64,000 bases of DNA, taken from the NCBI RefSeq assembly GCF_033115175.1, contig NC_084843.1, positions 59,932,474 to 59,996,473 on the forward strand, in the 5' to 3' direction. Both the position numbers and the translations under genes were made by a program. The notes below the pieces were generated by a model, which was not told the origin of the DNA, did no database searches, and saw only the letters and a list, made by a program, of their open reading frames with translations. This document shows, one piece after another, positions 1-10,927 of the stretch (positions are counted from its first letter, which is position 1; every line of letters begins with the position of its first letter). The DNA comes from Lepus europaeus. Its lineage: Eukaryota; Chordata; Mammalia; Lagomorpha; Leporidae.

Positions 1-715
1 GCGGGCTGAGCTGCTTTCTCCGGGCTGTGTGGCCCTGGCCCTCAGTCTGGCTTGGGCTCTCAGGGAGAGGAGCTCAGCGGGGTCTTCCCCATGCAGGCTG
101 TGAACAGGGCCTACACACAGGCAGCCCAGGGGACAGTGTGTGTGGCAGCACCCACACCTTCCCCTCTCAGGGAAGAAGATGCTTGTGGACAGGGCCTGTG
201 GGCTGGTGTGGGGTCGCCGAGTCACAAGATCCATGGGTGTCAAAGCTAGAAGGGCCCCCAAGACCCTGCCCCTAGCTGTCTGGTCTCCAGAGCTAGAAAC
301 CGAGCAGCAAGGTGGTGACGTGACAACGCAGCCTCCTGCATCCTGTCCAGGTGTCATCGAGGAAAGGGACCTGCCCTGCTCACACCATGCAGTGCGCAAC
401 AATGGGGGCCTGTGGCCTGAGCCCCGAGGCACCCGAGAACAGGGGCACAGAGCAGACCCGTGGGTGCAGGGAGAGTAGCTCGAATGGGGCTCAGGAGGAC
501 CCTCTCAAGCCAATGCGTGGAGCTGCGGCTCTTGGCTGCGGTGTTTGGTTCCAGGTGTGGGGTCCTGGTGGGGCTACTTAGGGCTACTGCGTGTCCCTCC
601 GGTGCAGAGAAGATGGGGCTCCCTCCTTTGTGAGCTGTCTGTCCTCGCGTGGGCTGGGCCGTGAGCTCACCGGCCTGTCCTCTGTCTCTCCCTCCACCTG
701 CCCCGCCCCCGGCAG
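1..715 (+). other. ADAMTS14: ADAMTS14 intron (3' part)
   Basis: This GC-rich stretch precedes the first recognisable ADAMTS14 exon and ends in a pyrimidine-rich acceptor, with AG at 714-715. Several open frames cross it, but none resembles an ADAMTS repeat and none has a convincing exon border, so it is read as intron. The Trp-rich start of the final thrombospondin repeat must lie on an exon left of the window. Confidence 0.75.
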
Positions 716-845
716 TGCTCTGTCACCTGCGGGGAAGGCATCCAGCAGCGGCAGGTGGTGTGCCGGAGCAGCGCCAACAGTCTCGGGCAGTGCGAGGCGG
801 CCAAGCCAGACACCGTGCAGATCTGCAGCCTGCCCCGCTGTGGAG
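716..845 (+). CDS. ADAMTS14: ADAMTS14 exon: end of last thrombospondin type 1 repeat
   Basis: The exon is 130 nt and reads from TGC at 716 as 43 codons plus one base (phase 1 exit). It begins CSVTCGEGIQQRQVVC and ends CSLPRCG. The CSVTCG motif and the six-cysteine spacing are those of a thrombospondin type 1 repeat, which in ADAMTS proteases binds matrix. An acceptor (ccggcag) precedes it and a GAG|GTGAGC donor follows. From memory the sequence is closest to ADAMTS14 among the procollagen N-proteinases ADAMTS2, 3 and 14. The protein is secreted and removes the N-propeptide of fibrillar procollagens. Only the C-terminal end is here, so the protease domain cannot be assessed. Confidence 0.9.
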
Positions 846-1236
846 GTGAGCAGGTGGGGCGACGGGAGCCCGCCCCCCAACACCCAGCCCAGTCTTGCCT
901 CCCGGACCCTTAGACATCCCAGAGAAAACCAGCCCGAGGTGTCCTCAGGGACTGGTGTGGGCATGCCTGTCCTTTGTGTGAATGGTGTGGTCTTGTGTTT
1001 GCGAACAACCTGCACATGCCTTCCTGTCTGCTTCGGATCAGCCCTAGGCCCCGCGGAGCCCCTAGTAACAATGCAGATGCTGTGTGAGCACCTGTTGCTC
1101 TGCGTAGTGTTGAGACAAAGGACAAACAAGTTCACAGCCACAGCTGTCTTCATCACACAGCTGGCTGCATCCGCGGCTGGATGGACTTTGGAGGCCAAGG
1201 GCTGGCTGGGCTAGAGCTGCCTCTACCCACTTGCAG
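846..1236 (+). other. ADAMTS14: ADAMTS14 intron
   Basis: This 391-nt intron has GT at 846-847 and AG at 1235-1236. It is phase 1 on both sides. No interspersed repeat was recognised in it. Confidence 0.85.
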
Positions 1237-1347
1237 GGACTCTCCCGAACGACACGGTGAAGGCTGATACCCGGGAGCCTGTGACCACAGAAGAGCCGTG
1301 GGTGCCACCCTCTGGGCCCCGACCTCCCACGGACAAAATACCGGCAG
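1237..1347 (+). CDS. ADAMTS14: ADAMTS14 exon: linker before the PLAC domain
   Basis: The 111-nt exon is flanked by a ttgcag acceptor and a GCAG|GTACGTA donor. With the leftover G from the previous exon it reads GTLPNDTVKADTREPVTTEE and continues to ...PTDKIPA. It is phase 1 on both sides, so the exon is frame-neutral. There is no cysteine and no known domain: it is the hydrophilic linker between the last thrombospondin repeat and PLAC. It carries one N-glycosylation sequon (NDT). Its position, phase and the end PTDKIPA parallel the human linker, which ends in NKISS by recall. Confidence 0.85.
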
Positions 1348-1949
1348 GTACGTACCTCCCCGCTCCCCAAGTGGTTGGAGCAGCAGGGCAGACCCAGCTC
1401 GCACCTGTCTGTGTGGGCTCAGCCTCCCCGAGCCTCGGAGGGGCAGGGCAGGAGGGCCCGCGCTGGGCTGGTCCACGGCCCCGTGCCTGCAGCTCTGAAG
1501 TACTGCCAGCATGCCGCCCAAGTTTGGTGCGCACTCACTGGGTGGCTAAGTCTGACCTGAACCCACGGGAAATCATTTCCTTGTTTGCTGTGGAGATACC
1601 GCCCTGTTTGGTGACAATGCGACACCCCAGATGCCCCCTGTGAGTGCGCTGTCGTAGCAATGCAGAGTGTGAATTCTCTGGCCCCCAGAGCTCTGAATTC
1701 TGAGCCGTAGCTCACTCTGGGATTCTCAGCTAAGCAGGGGTGTGCTCCAAGGCGGCCCAGGCTCTGGGGAAGGTGGCAGGGTCCCTGCTTCGTGAGAGCC
1801 TGCACTCCCAGCTCTCCGCTTGCCCAGCCTTGGATGCCTGTTAGGTGCCAGGCTCTGTGTGGGCCCCCTTCCTAGGCCCTGCCTCTGCTTCCCTCTCCCA
1901 CCCTCCTGAGGTCTGGGAAGGTGAGCAATGGAAAGACGTGCGCCTGACC

Positions 1950-2050
1950 CCTGGTGGGGGGGCATCGGCTGTGTGACCTGCTGCAATCGCTGTGCCTCTC
2001 TGAGCTTTGTGACCTCATCTGTAGAACTACAGGGTCCCATGGCCCTCTGA
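1950..2050 (+). repeat. MIR SINE fragment
   Basis: The stretch 'gctgtgtgacctgctgcaatcgctgtgcctctctgagctttgtgacctcatctgta' follows the MIR core (gtgaccttgggcaagt ... cctcagtttcctcatctgta), heavily diverged. Confidence 0.55.
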
Positions 2051-2156
2051 TCTCGCTGCTTCCCTGCTGCCTGCCCAGCCTCAGGCCGGCCAGTTCCTGG
2101 ATCTGCCTCCTCTGCCTCCCACAAGGAAAGGAAGGTGGTTCTGGTCCCAGAATTCT

Positions 2157-2171
2157 GGCGCCCTCTAGGGG
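2157..2171 (-). promoter_or_regulatory. CTCF-like motif
   Basis: GGCGCCCTCTAGGGG matches the reverse complement of the CTCF core (RSYGCCMYCTRSTGG) at 14 of 15 positions. It lies in the last ADAMTS14 intron. It is a motif match only; binding is inferred. Confidence 0.45.
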
Positions 2172-2334
2172 CCACTGGCCTTCTGATCTCTGATCTGTTC
2201 TAAACCCACAACCTACACTCTTCCCTCCTCCCTCTGTCCCTCCTCAACACTTCAGGGAAAGCAAAGCTCTACTTTTACTTTCAGTCTGGACTTCACACAG
2301 CAGCATTTGTAGGTGATGTTTAAGCAAAGCGAGT

Positions 2335-2500
2335 TAGCATGGCGAGTCCTCTGTGCCAGGCGCTGTATGAACGCTAACTTACGATTCATTGCAAGTGTCA
2401 GCACTAGCCTGGTGTTTCTTCAGTGACTTGTCCAAGACCTTTGCAGCTTTTTAGTGGGAGGGCCTGGCCTTGAGCCCAAGCCTGCAAGTCTTGATTGCAA
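2335..2500 (-). repeat. MIR SINE fragment, antisense
   Basis: The elements 'ctgtgccaggcgctgtatgaacgctaacttac', 'gtgacttgtccaagacctttgcagctttt' and 'gagcccaagcc' occur in MIR antisense order. Confidence 0.6.
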
Positions 2501-3056
2501 GTCTCATGTGGAGGGCATACTGTTGCCCACGTGTGCTGACCGGGGGCCAGGCGTCTCACCTGCTTCTCACACACGCGGGCGTCCACTCTGGCTGGAGTGG
2601 GTCAGGTCCTTCCGATCGATTGGGAGAGGCGAGGCCTGTGGCAGCCCCATGTGCAGGCCACGCTCCAGGCTGCCTGGGCTCTGGGCCAAGGGTGGGCACC
2701 GGCTATTTGTGAAGCGCCCTTGGGATCCCAGGGTGCAGCCGCGGGTGAGGATGCACCGCGTAGGGCCGTGGTTCTCACCTTTCCTCCGTGCTCAGATTAC
2801 CTGGAGGGTGTGGTTGGAACGCAGTGCTGCCCGCCCCACCCCCCAACTTCTGCTTCTGCGCCACCTGAGAAAGTGCATTTCCCAGCAAGCCTCTGGGTGG
2901 TGCTGATGCCCGGTTGGGAGGCTCCCAAGTTGGGAGCTGCTGCTCCTGAGGCCCCGCCCCTCTTCTCCCTGGCTTGAGGGTGGGGGGTGCTTTCTGGTGA
3001 GCCCAGCAAGGGTGAGAGGGAGGCGTGGCTGCTGACAGGCCTTTTGCTGTGTGCAG

Positions 3057-3529
3057 CAGAGCCCTGCGTGGGGGACCGGTCCATCTTCTGCCAGATGCAA
3101 GTGCTTGATCGCTACTGCTCCATCCCCGGCTACCACCGCCTATGCTGTGCCTCCTGCACCAAGAAGGCCTCGGCCCGTGACCCCAGCCCAGACCCCAGCC
3201 CAGCCTCACCACCCTCCTCCTCCACTCCTGGTGACCCCTCCCCAGGTGCTGCGGTGCCCACCGAAGGGCCGGCAGGAGCAGATCATCAGCACAGTCCATC
3301 CACAGAGCCCCCAGGACCTATGGACGCGAGCTCTGCGGTCACCCAACATCGCCCTGCTTCCCAGAAACTGAGCCCCCAAGAATTTGGGGACCTTTTCTCT
3401 ACCACTCCCCAGGCAATGCCTTGGGGCTGGACCCGGGTACCTGTGCCAGCCTCTGAGGTTACAGGACAGCCCTGGGAGGACCCAACACATGGAGGCACCA
3501 GCCTTCCTACCACCTCCCCGGTGACATGA
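3057..3529 (+). CDS. ADAMTS14: ADAMTS14 terminal coding exon: PLAC domain and C-terminal tail
   Basis: The exon follows a gtgcag acceptor and ends with TGA at 3527-3529. It opens with a PLAC domain of about 37 residues with six cysteines: [20 protein letters not shown], then [22 protein letters not shown] (protease and lacunin) closes many ADAMTS proteins. About 115 residues follow that are rich in Pro, Ser and Thr, with a DPSPDPSP repeat, PWGWT near the end, and the C-terminus SPVT. By recall human ADAMTS14 has the same tail and ends SPVT, while ADAMTS3 does not. This is the main reason for choosing ADAMTS14. The first codon is completed by G from 1347. A tandem CAGCAG acceptor leaves one codon (Ala) optional. 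The frame is intact. Confidence 0.93.
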
Positions 3530-4960
3530 GCCCAGCCTGGCCTGGCCTGCCAGTCACGTTTACATGCTGTGCCCCTCGGCACCCCCAGCGCCCCCAGCTC
3601 AGGGGACACGCAATGGGGCGGGGCAAGCACAGACTTCCTTTTAAGTTATTTCCTTCTTGTTCTCCTGTGGGGCCGCGATACTCTTTGCTGGTGACAGGGG
3701 TGGGAGCGAGAGGATGATCAGGGAAAGCTCCAACCTGAGATACCTCAGAAGTAGCCCAGCAGGGGCTGGGCCTCACGGGGCCTGTGTGTCCCTCCGGCCT
3801 GCACCGAGGGCCAGCTGCTGCCCCTCCACCTAGAGCCTGGCCCAGGCAAGTCTGAAGCCCACACTGGGAGCCGTCTGGGCTGCCTGCTTCTCCAGAACTC
3901 GTGGGGACCCCAGTGGATGCCCCAGAAAGGCAAAGCAGGGGCGGGGCTTTGGGGAGGCTGTACACAGAGCAGGCTGAGAGTGGGGGCAGGGGGCCTTCCC
4001 TGCTGCCAGGCTGGGGTAGGTAGGAGGCCAAGGGCTCCATGCAGCTCCACAAGCTGAGGCCGGGAGCGGAGTCTGGGCAGCACCTGCAGCCACATCCTGT
4101 CCTGCAGACGTCACCTCTCATTATTCTGGTGACTCCAGTTACAGGCTGGCCTCCCAGCCGAGGAGGCTCAGGACCCCCTGGACCCCAAGTCCTCATTGTC
4201 TGTGGGGTTCTGCACTGGTGCTTGGCCCCTGGCAGGACCAGGAAGGGAACTTCGGTCATCACTCTGGGTGGCGAAAGGGACTGGACACAGAGGAGATGGG
4301 AGGTCTCAGGCTGGACCCCTTGGAAGATGCTCCCTGCCAGACACAGCCCCCGCCGGAGTCCGGGCCTACTCCTGCCTGGCCTGAGCAGGGCTGCAGATGT
4401 GTGGTGCTCTGAGGGGCGGGGCGAGTGCTGGCTCCAGGGCGGAGGACCAGAGTTGGAGCCAGGCCTGGGGATGACAAGGGTCATCGGGGCTGAGGGCCCA
4501 AGGCAGATGCCAGTGTCTGCCCCAGGGCCAGGTGGGGAGGACACACTGACCCACAGTGCTCAGGGCCTCTGCCTGGCTTAGCCTCTCTCTGTATCACCTG
4601 TGAGGGGCAGGCAGCAGCCGTAGACCCTCTAGCTCTCAGGGTGCCTCCTAGGGCCTCCCTCTCAGGGTGTGCACTCATAGAGGGGCCCAGGGAGGCTTGT
4701 CGGTGCTTCTTTCCCAGAGCAGTGGCTGTTCTGAGCCAGCTGGAAGAAGAGGAGCGGCAGGCCCCTGGCCTGCATCCCCTTGGGGCCCGAGGGTGCCAGG
4801 GCCTCCTCGGGTGCTGTCTTCCACATTGCCCTGCCCCTACCCAGGATGCTGGGGTGCGTGCTCTGCCTGTGGGTGCAGGCATGGCCCACCTGCAGGTGGG
4901 AACTCTTGTGCCTTGGATATCCAGACCTGTAAACGTGTATTTATTAACCTTGCCCTTGGT
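3530..4960 (+). other. ADAMTS14: ADAMTS14 3' UTR (end uncertain)
   Basis: This GC-rich sequence follows the stop codon and contains no splice-like exon. No AATAAA or ATTAAA was found on the plus strand between 3530 and about 5040. The best candidate cleavage region is TATTTATTAACC at 4939-4949, followed by a GT-rich element at 4957-4972 (ttggtgtgttgtttt). The 3' end is therefore an inference. Confidence 0.5.
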
Positions 4961-5786
4961 GTGTTGTTTTGGACCCAAAAGATTGTGCTGTGTTTTCCTT
5001 TCTCTTTCTTTTGGACGAAGAGGACCATGAAGTACTAAGGGCCTGGGCTGCATTGTCACAAGATGGCTGGGAGGAGGGCAGGACATAGCTGGTGTCCATG
5101 GAGCCTTGATCCTCAGCCTCCCTGGCTCGGCCCCGGAGGTCCTCTGAGCAGCAAGTCAGGGCCACGGGACAGGAACAGAGCTGGGGCCCAGGATCCCTTT
5201 CAGGCTGCACCATGGAGGGGCTGTGGGGTCCTGGGCCAAGCACCACCAGGACTTGGTCCAGAGGGTGGAGGTGCTGGGAGGTCACTTTGGGGCCCTCGGA
5301 GAGAAGAGCACTTTGGTGTTGAGAGCTGTTCAGACGGGGGTTTCCTGGGAAGGTGGTGCAGCCTCCCTACCTGGGGGAACCCAAGCAGCACCTGGATGCC
5401 AGGTAGGACATGGTGGGGTGGGAGGTGGAATGGGTGCAGTGAGTCTCATTGGCCATGCTGTGCAATTTTAAACCTGCTGCACCCCTGTCAGATGTCACTA
5501 GCCCTAAACCACCATTTGCATGTGTGTGTGTCATCGGTGGACCCCGAGAGCACAGAGACACCCCCAGGCTGGAGTGCTCACTCTTCCCTCCCCACTCTTG
5601 GTGCCTCCCAGGACTGCACGTGCCAGCCCAGGGCCCTCCCAGCCCCCTGCCATGCAGATCTTCCTGCAGACGCCAGCCCCTCCGGAGCTAGCTAGCTCTG
5701 GGCAAGCAGCTGCCATTGGCCTAGGAGTGCGTGTACTGTGACAGGTCACACCTCAGGGGGAGGGCCCTAGGGTGATGCTAGCACAA

Positions 5787-5800
5787 CCCCCCCCCCCCCC
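5787..5800. repeat. Poly-C run (14 C)
   Basis: This is an uninterrupted homopolymer followed by gcccc. It is a likely site of length polymorphism or assembly error. Confidence 0.8.
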
Positions 5801-6937
5801 GCCCCGTGGGCTCAGGATCTTTCAGCCAGGGACCTGAATGAGTGTGGGCTGCAAGGAGGGGATCATGGGCCCTGGGGTTGTTTCCACTTGGCCCAGGGCA
5901 GATCTTGCTGTGGAAAGGTGTAGCACAGAATGGGCCCTCCCCACCAAGAGCCCCACCACCCCGCCTCTAACAGCAGTCCTGTGCATTGCACGGGACAGGG
6001 GTCACACGTGGAAATCCATGTTGATGCACCCCTTCCCATGCCATAACAGACATTGCCAATCTATCACCACACCCATTCTCCACTGAGCCCGGATTCCCCT
6101 AAGAATCTGTGGTGCTCTTTCCATGGTCCTGTGCATTGTGGCTGCTGATCATTGCTCCCACTGGGACAGTCATTTAAAATGTTCTGATGTTGGAGACCTT
6201 TCTCAGCATCTGGGGCATCAGCACAGCGTCTGGAAGCAGGGCTGCAGGGCTTGGATCAAAGGCCGGGGATGTGGAAAGGAGCCTCTCCCGCAGGCGGGCC
6301 TCAGGGCAGAGCCGAGACACCTCCAAGGAGCCTTGGGCTCTAAGATTCTGGGGGTCCCAGAGTCCACCTGCTCATCTGAAAAATGGGGGTGAAAGCATTA
6401 GCCTGCCTCACCTGTGAGAACACTTTGAATTCAGTGTGCCCAGGAAACACGAGGTGTTGTAGTGACCAGAGCGCCTCCCAGGAGGGACACCTGTCACTGG
6501 GTTATTCCTGGAGTGTGTGAGGCTTAGTGGACCCAGGCCTGTGGGGGGACAGATGAGCTGTGGGCCACGCCGCAGAGTCCCCAGAGCCTGTGAGCTCCTC
6601 CTCTTCTCCAGTCTCCCTCCGGGGTCTCCCACTCCTGCCACCCGAGGCTGCCTGACTCTGAGTTTGGGCTTGGGAGCCTGAGCCTTGCCTGTGGTCCTGG
6701 TTACCCCTTGTTGCCCAGGGTGCAGGACATTGCAAGAGAACGGTGCTGTATTGCAGCAACCAGCCAAAGCCCCATGGCCTACAGAGTCGTGCTTTGTAGC
6801 TCATCAGAGCGGAGGTTGCAAAGGAAGCAGAGGAATCGCATTCCAAAGGGTGAGCTCAGGAGAGAAGGGATGCATGTGGGAGGAGGTGGCCGCCATACCA
6901 ACAGATAAGAGAATGCGACTGAAATGTTACGAGTGTC

Positions 6938-7580
6938 TAAAGCAGCAAGTGACAACTGTGTCCCACATCAGAGTGCCTGCGTTCAAGACCTGCTTCCAGT
7001 TCCAGCCTCCTGCTAATACACATTCTTGGGGGCATCAGATGGTGACTCACAAGTACTTGGGTCCTTGCCACTCATGTGGGAGACCAGGATGAAGTTCCGG
7101 GCTCCTGGCTTCAGCCTGGGCCTGCCCTGGCTGCTGTAGGCATTTGGAGGGTGAACCAGTGGGTGAAAGATCTCTTTCTCTTTCCATTGCTCTGCTTTTT
7201 TTTTTTTTTTGACAGGCAGAGTGGACAGTGAGAGAGAGAGAGACAGAAAGGTCTTCCTTTTGCCGTTGGTTCACCCTCCAATGGCCGCTGTAGCTGGTGC
7301 GCTGCGGCTGGCGTGTCGTGCTGATCCGAAGCCAGGAGCCAGGTGCTTCTCTTGGTCTCCCATGCGGGTGTAGGGCCCAAGGACTTGGGCCATCCTCCAC
7401 TGCACTCCCTGGCCATAGCAGAGAGCTGGCCTGGAAGAGGGGCAACCGGGACAGAATCCAGTGCCTTGACCGGGACTAGAACCCTGTGTGCTGGCGCCGC
7501 AGGCGGAGGATTAGCCTAATGAGCCGTGGCGCCGGCCTACCATTGCTCTGCTTTTCAGAGAAAAATAAATAAATAAAAAG
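6938..7580 (+). repeat. C-repeat SINE, interrupted by a second SINE
   Basis: The sense body runs from about 6938 ('taaagcagcaagtgacaact') through 'cacatgtgggagaccaggatgaa'-type sequence to 7183. It resumes with its (AATA)n tail at 7556-7580. A second, antisense SINE sits in between, flanked by an exact 16-bp duplication. This is the older, outer element. Confidence 0.8.
7200..7539 (-). repeat. C-repeat SINE (CTAGGCTAAT-head subfamily), nested
   Basis: On the minus strand the head is 'ggccggcgccacggctcatt' followed by 'aggctaatcctccgcctgcg', and the tail is A-rich. It is flanked by identical copies of ccattgctctgctttt at 7184-7199 and 7540-7555, a 16-bp target-site duplication typical of L1-driven insertion. 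The intact duplication suggests a fairly young copy. Confidence 0.9.
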
Positions 7581-8354
7581 CATTTCATATCAGCTCAGTG
7601 CCTAGAGACCATTGCGCAGTAGACCAGCATGGTCGGGTGGGGGAGCTAGAGAGCAAAACAAGCAGATGATGAGTGAGCCGGAGCCTGGCGGTCACGGCCA
7701 GCCGGTGTGTCCAGAGCAGGGCCCGCAAACTCAGGGCACATCTGGTCAGGGGGGTGGGGATCAAGGGGAGTGGGACATGGGCCGAGTGGAGCAAGGATCA
7801 GAGGTTTCTATGCCTCCTGATGTTTGGAAAGAAGAATCAAACACTGATTTCTAAATGTTAGCAAGTGGTATGTGCTCCAGAGATCAAAACAAAATCTTCC
7901 GGTGGTCTGGGTTTGATCTGTGGCCACAGCATGCTGCCTCGGTCCCCCTGACCTGGGCAAAGCTGCTGTGAGGCCGTGGGAACAGAGGTGGTCGGGCTGG
8001 GCCCTTTCAGTGCCAGGAACAAAGGAGCACGTACCTCTGGAGCACCCCCCTCCTCTTCTTCCGCCTTGCTTTCAAAACCAGGATGTACAGCTCCCAGTCG
8101 GGTGACTTTGGGGTACCTGGAACCATGCTGCAGGGCACCCCTTGCTACACCAGATTGCAAGGTGTGCGGCTGGCAGCTCTGGAGAGAAAAAGCCACCAGA
8201 AGAGAGCGGCTGGGGAAGCCACAGACCTGGGCCCCAGCAGCGCCTGAAGTGGGCACTGTGCCTTGGTTTCTTTTTGACCCCTCTGTGATGCTTAGGGACA
8301 TAATAAGCTGTGTTGACTCCATGCGTGGGTCACCCTTTATCAGCTCTATCACAC

Positions 8355-8510
8355 CAATTATCCTCTCTCTGCTTCAGTTTCCGTACTTAAAAATGGGAAA
8401 AATAATAATATCCTGTTTCATTGTTACAAGGACTACATGGAATAATGTGTGTCAAATGCTAGGGGTAGTACCGAGGACACAGAAAGCATGTAACAAATGC
8501 TAATGAAGTG
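8355..8510 (+). repeat. MIR SINE fragment
   Basis: The pattern 'ctgcttcagtttccgtacttaaaaatgggaaaaataataatatcctgtttcattgttac' matches the MIR 3' half (cctcagtttcctcatctgtaaaatggggataataatagtacct). Confidence 0.75.
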
Positions 8511-8519
8511 TTTAAAAAC

Positions 8520-8827
8520 AAGTTCAAAGGCAAAGCAGCAGAGACAGAGGCAGACAAGTAGAGCTCTTCCATCTGCCGGTAAAGTTCCCCAAATGCCTGC
8601 AACAGCTGGGACTGGGCCGGGAGGAAGCCAGGAGTCTGGACCTCCATCTGGGTCTCCCACGTGGGTGGCAAGGATCCAAGTGCGTGAGCCGTCACCTGCT
8701 GCCTCCCAGGGTGCACACGAGCAGGAAGTTGTAACCAGGGATGGAGCTGGGACTGAAACCCAGCACTCTGATATGAAACGCGAGTGTCCCAAGTGGCGTC
8801 TTACGTGCTGAGCCAAACATCTGCCCT
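8520..8827 (-). repeat. C-repeat SINE, antisense, old
   Basis: The order is (GA)-type tract, 'gctcttccatctgccggt', 'gggtctcccacgtgggtgg', 'gaaacccagcactctgatat', ending 'aacatctgcccta'. It is diverged from consensus. Confidence 0.8.
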
Positions 8828-10174
8828 ATTCGTGATTTTTATCGCTGGTTACCCCAGATGATGTTCTAGCTGGAACTTAGAATCACAGAGTATCCAATGT
8901 CGACCAAAGTAAAATGAGGCTATTTGAAAATTCAGAGTTTATTCAACGTCAAGATGAGGGCTTCAACCTGGGAGGGCGGCCTCAGAGTGATCCGAACGGC
9001 TGCTCCGAGCGCTCGGGGCCACAGAAAAAGTTTAATGCTGTTTTCTCAAAGCTGCAGGTGCAGGAAGCGGGTTACACAGCGAGGCAGCGTCAGTGTGCCT
9101 CAAGCTGTCCTGGACATGGGACACGTGGGACGCTTGGCACACAGAGCCAGCCTGCATCAGACCCTGTGGGTCTTCTCCAGGCTGGGCTAGGGTTTCCCCA
9201 GTCATGGAGCGAGAGGCCGCTGGTGCAGGGGAAGCCTGGCCACACAGCCTCTTCCCAGCCAGGAACTCAGTCTGCTGATGCTTGGCTTCGGCAGCTTTTG
9301 TGCGTGGCGAAACCACCGTGGATTCTGTCCTTGGGTTCACACAAGTGTTGCACAGGGGTCTTAGTGAGCTCAGGCCTGGACTGCGGCCTCAGGAGAGGAG
9401 GGGATTGCCCAGGGACAGCTGTGTGGGGCAGGGTTTTGGGGAGGACCTTCCCTGACGTGCTGTCTATGCAGCCGAACAGTTGTCCACCTTCCTGCGTGGG
9501 CCCCCAAACTGCCCAACTCTACAATTCTTAGTGGCCTGTCCCTAGCCTGCCAGAGATGACCAGATCTGGGGAAGCTCCCAGAGGCACTGTTGTCCCCTTC
9601 CTGCTGGCCTGAAGAAAGAAGCTAAGCAATAAACACTCTAGGTTAATGCTCTCTGAGAGTAAGCAAGAACTTAGCTGAATGGAGAAAACAGAGCTGATCC
9701 ACAGCAGTCAATACCAGCGGAGATGTCTGCTCCTCCAGAGAGCTCGGGGAAAGTTCTAGTTGATCGGCTCAGAGGAATGCCATCTTCAAGCACTTACAGG
9801 TAACTGGAACTCTTTGGAACAAAAGCTCAGAATTGAGACAAGACAGTACCAGGAGTTGGAGAGGTGGTTGTACGGATCAAGAGACCAGGAACAAATGTAA
9901 TATCACTGCAGAGTTAGCAAATATTGTACAGTGACGTCAGGAGTGTAGTTGCCGTGGCAAAAAGCCATGGCAGTGAAATGGAAGCCAGACTGCAGGAAAT
10001 CACCTGGCATGAGGAGAAATGAAGCCGATTTGCATGGGGGTGAACTACGGGACCCCCTGTCGAGCACAGGGAGAGAGGTGCCAGTCAGCTGTGTAACCGT
10101 AGGCAACTCAACTCTTCTGAGTCATGCTTCTAGTGTCTTGCACTGGTTCTTCCCTTTTAAACTGCCAGGGTTTG

Positions 10175-10460
10175 CGACGGGCACTGTGGTGTAATGGGTA
10201 CAGCAGCTGCCTGCGACACCAGCATCCCATATATGAGTGCTGGCTCGTGTCCGGGCTCCTCCACTTCCAATCCAGCTCCCTACTAATGGCCTGGGGAAAG
10301 CAGTGGAAGATGGTCCAAGTACTTGGGCTCCTTGCATCGGCCTAGCCCTTGGCCAATGTGGCCATTTGGGGAGTGGACCAGCAGATGGAAGATCTCTCTC
10401 TCTGTCTCTCCCTCCCTATATCTGTAATTCTGCCTCTCAAAGTATATCTTTAAGAAAAAA
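10175..10460 (+). repeat. C-repeat SINE, sense
   Basis: The tRNA-like head 'gacgggcactgtggtgtaatgggtacagcagctgcctgcgac' is followed by 'gcatcccatat', 'agtggaagatggtccaagt', a CT tract and 'atctttaagaaa'. The tail is short. Confidence 0.9.
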
Positions 10461-10477
10461 TAAGTAACTTCCAGGGC

Positions 10478-10592
10478 CTGAGTCCTAAATCACGTTTTTT
10501 ACTTTATGATCTGGAACAAATGACTTAAGCTTTCAGCTCCTTATCTGACAACTTATTCTAACAGTGGTACTTACCTTTAAGATTCTTGTGAG
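10478..10592 (+). repeat. MIR SINE fragment
   Basis: The text 'gatctggaacaaatgacttaagctttcagctccttatctgacaac ... taccttt' matches MIR. It is cut off by the C-repeat SINE that follows. Confidence 0.65.
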
Positions 10593-10927
10593 GGGGCTGG
10601 TGCTGTGGCATAGTGGGTAAAGCCACTGCCTACAGTGCCAACATCCCATATGGGTGCCGGTTTGAGTCCTGGATGCTGCACTTCCCATCCAGCTCCCTGC
10701 TAATGTGCTTGGGAAAAAGTGGAAAATGACCCAAGTCCTTGGGCCCCTGCACCCGTATGGGAGACCTGGAAGAAGCTCCTGGCTCCTGGCTTCAGACTGG
10801 CCCAGCTCTAGCCATTGCGGCCATTTGGGGAGTGAAACAACAGATGGAAGATCTTTGTGTGTGTGTGTGTGTCTAACTCTGTCTCTGCAACTCTCTGCCT
10901 TTCAAATAAATAAATAAATCTAAAAAA
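10593..10927 (+). repeat. C-repeat SINE, sense, full length
   Basis: The head is 'ggggctggtgctgtggcatagtgggtaaagcc', the B-box-like segment 'ccggtttgagtcctgg', then a (GT)n/(CT)n tract and the tail aataaataaataaatct. All parts of the consensus are present. Confidence 0.93.

Larger units (their letters stand above)
1348..3056 (+). other. ADAMTS14: ADAMTS14 last intron
   Basis: This 1.7-kb intron runs from GT at 1348 to AG at 3055-3056. It contains old MIR fragments near 1950-2050 and 2335-2500 and a CTCF-like motif at 2157-2171. Nothing else in it looks like an exon. Confidence 0.8.

Noticed and set aside
3507-4544. 345-codon open frame on the minus strand under the ADAMTS14 3' UTR
   Set aside because: No domain, no conserved motif and low-complexity Pro/Ser/Gly content. 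It is a GC-rich shadow frame.
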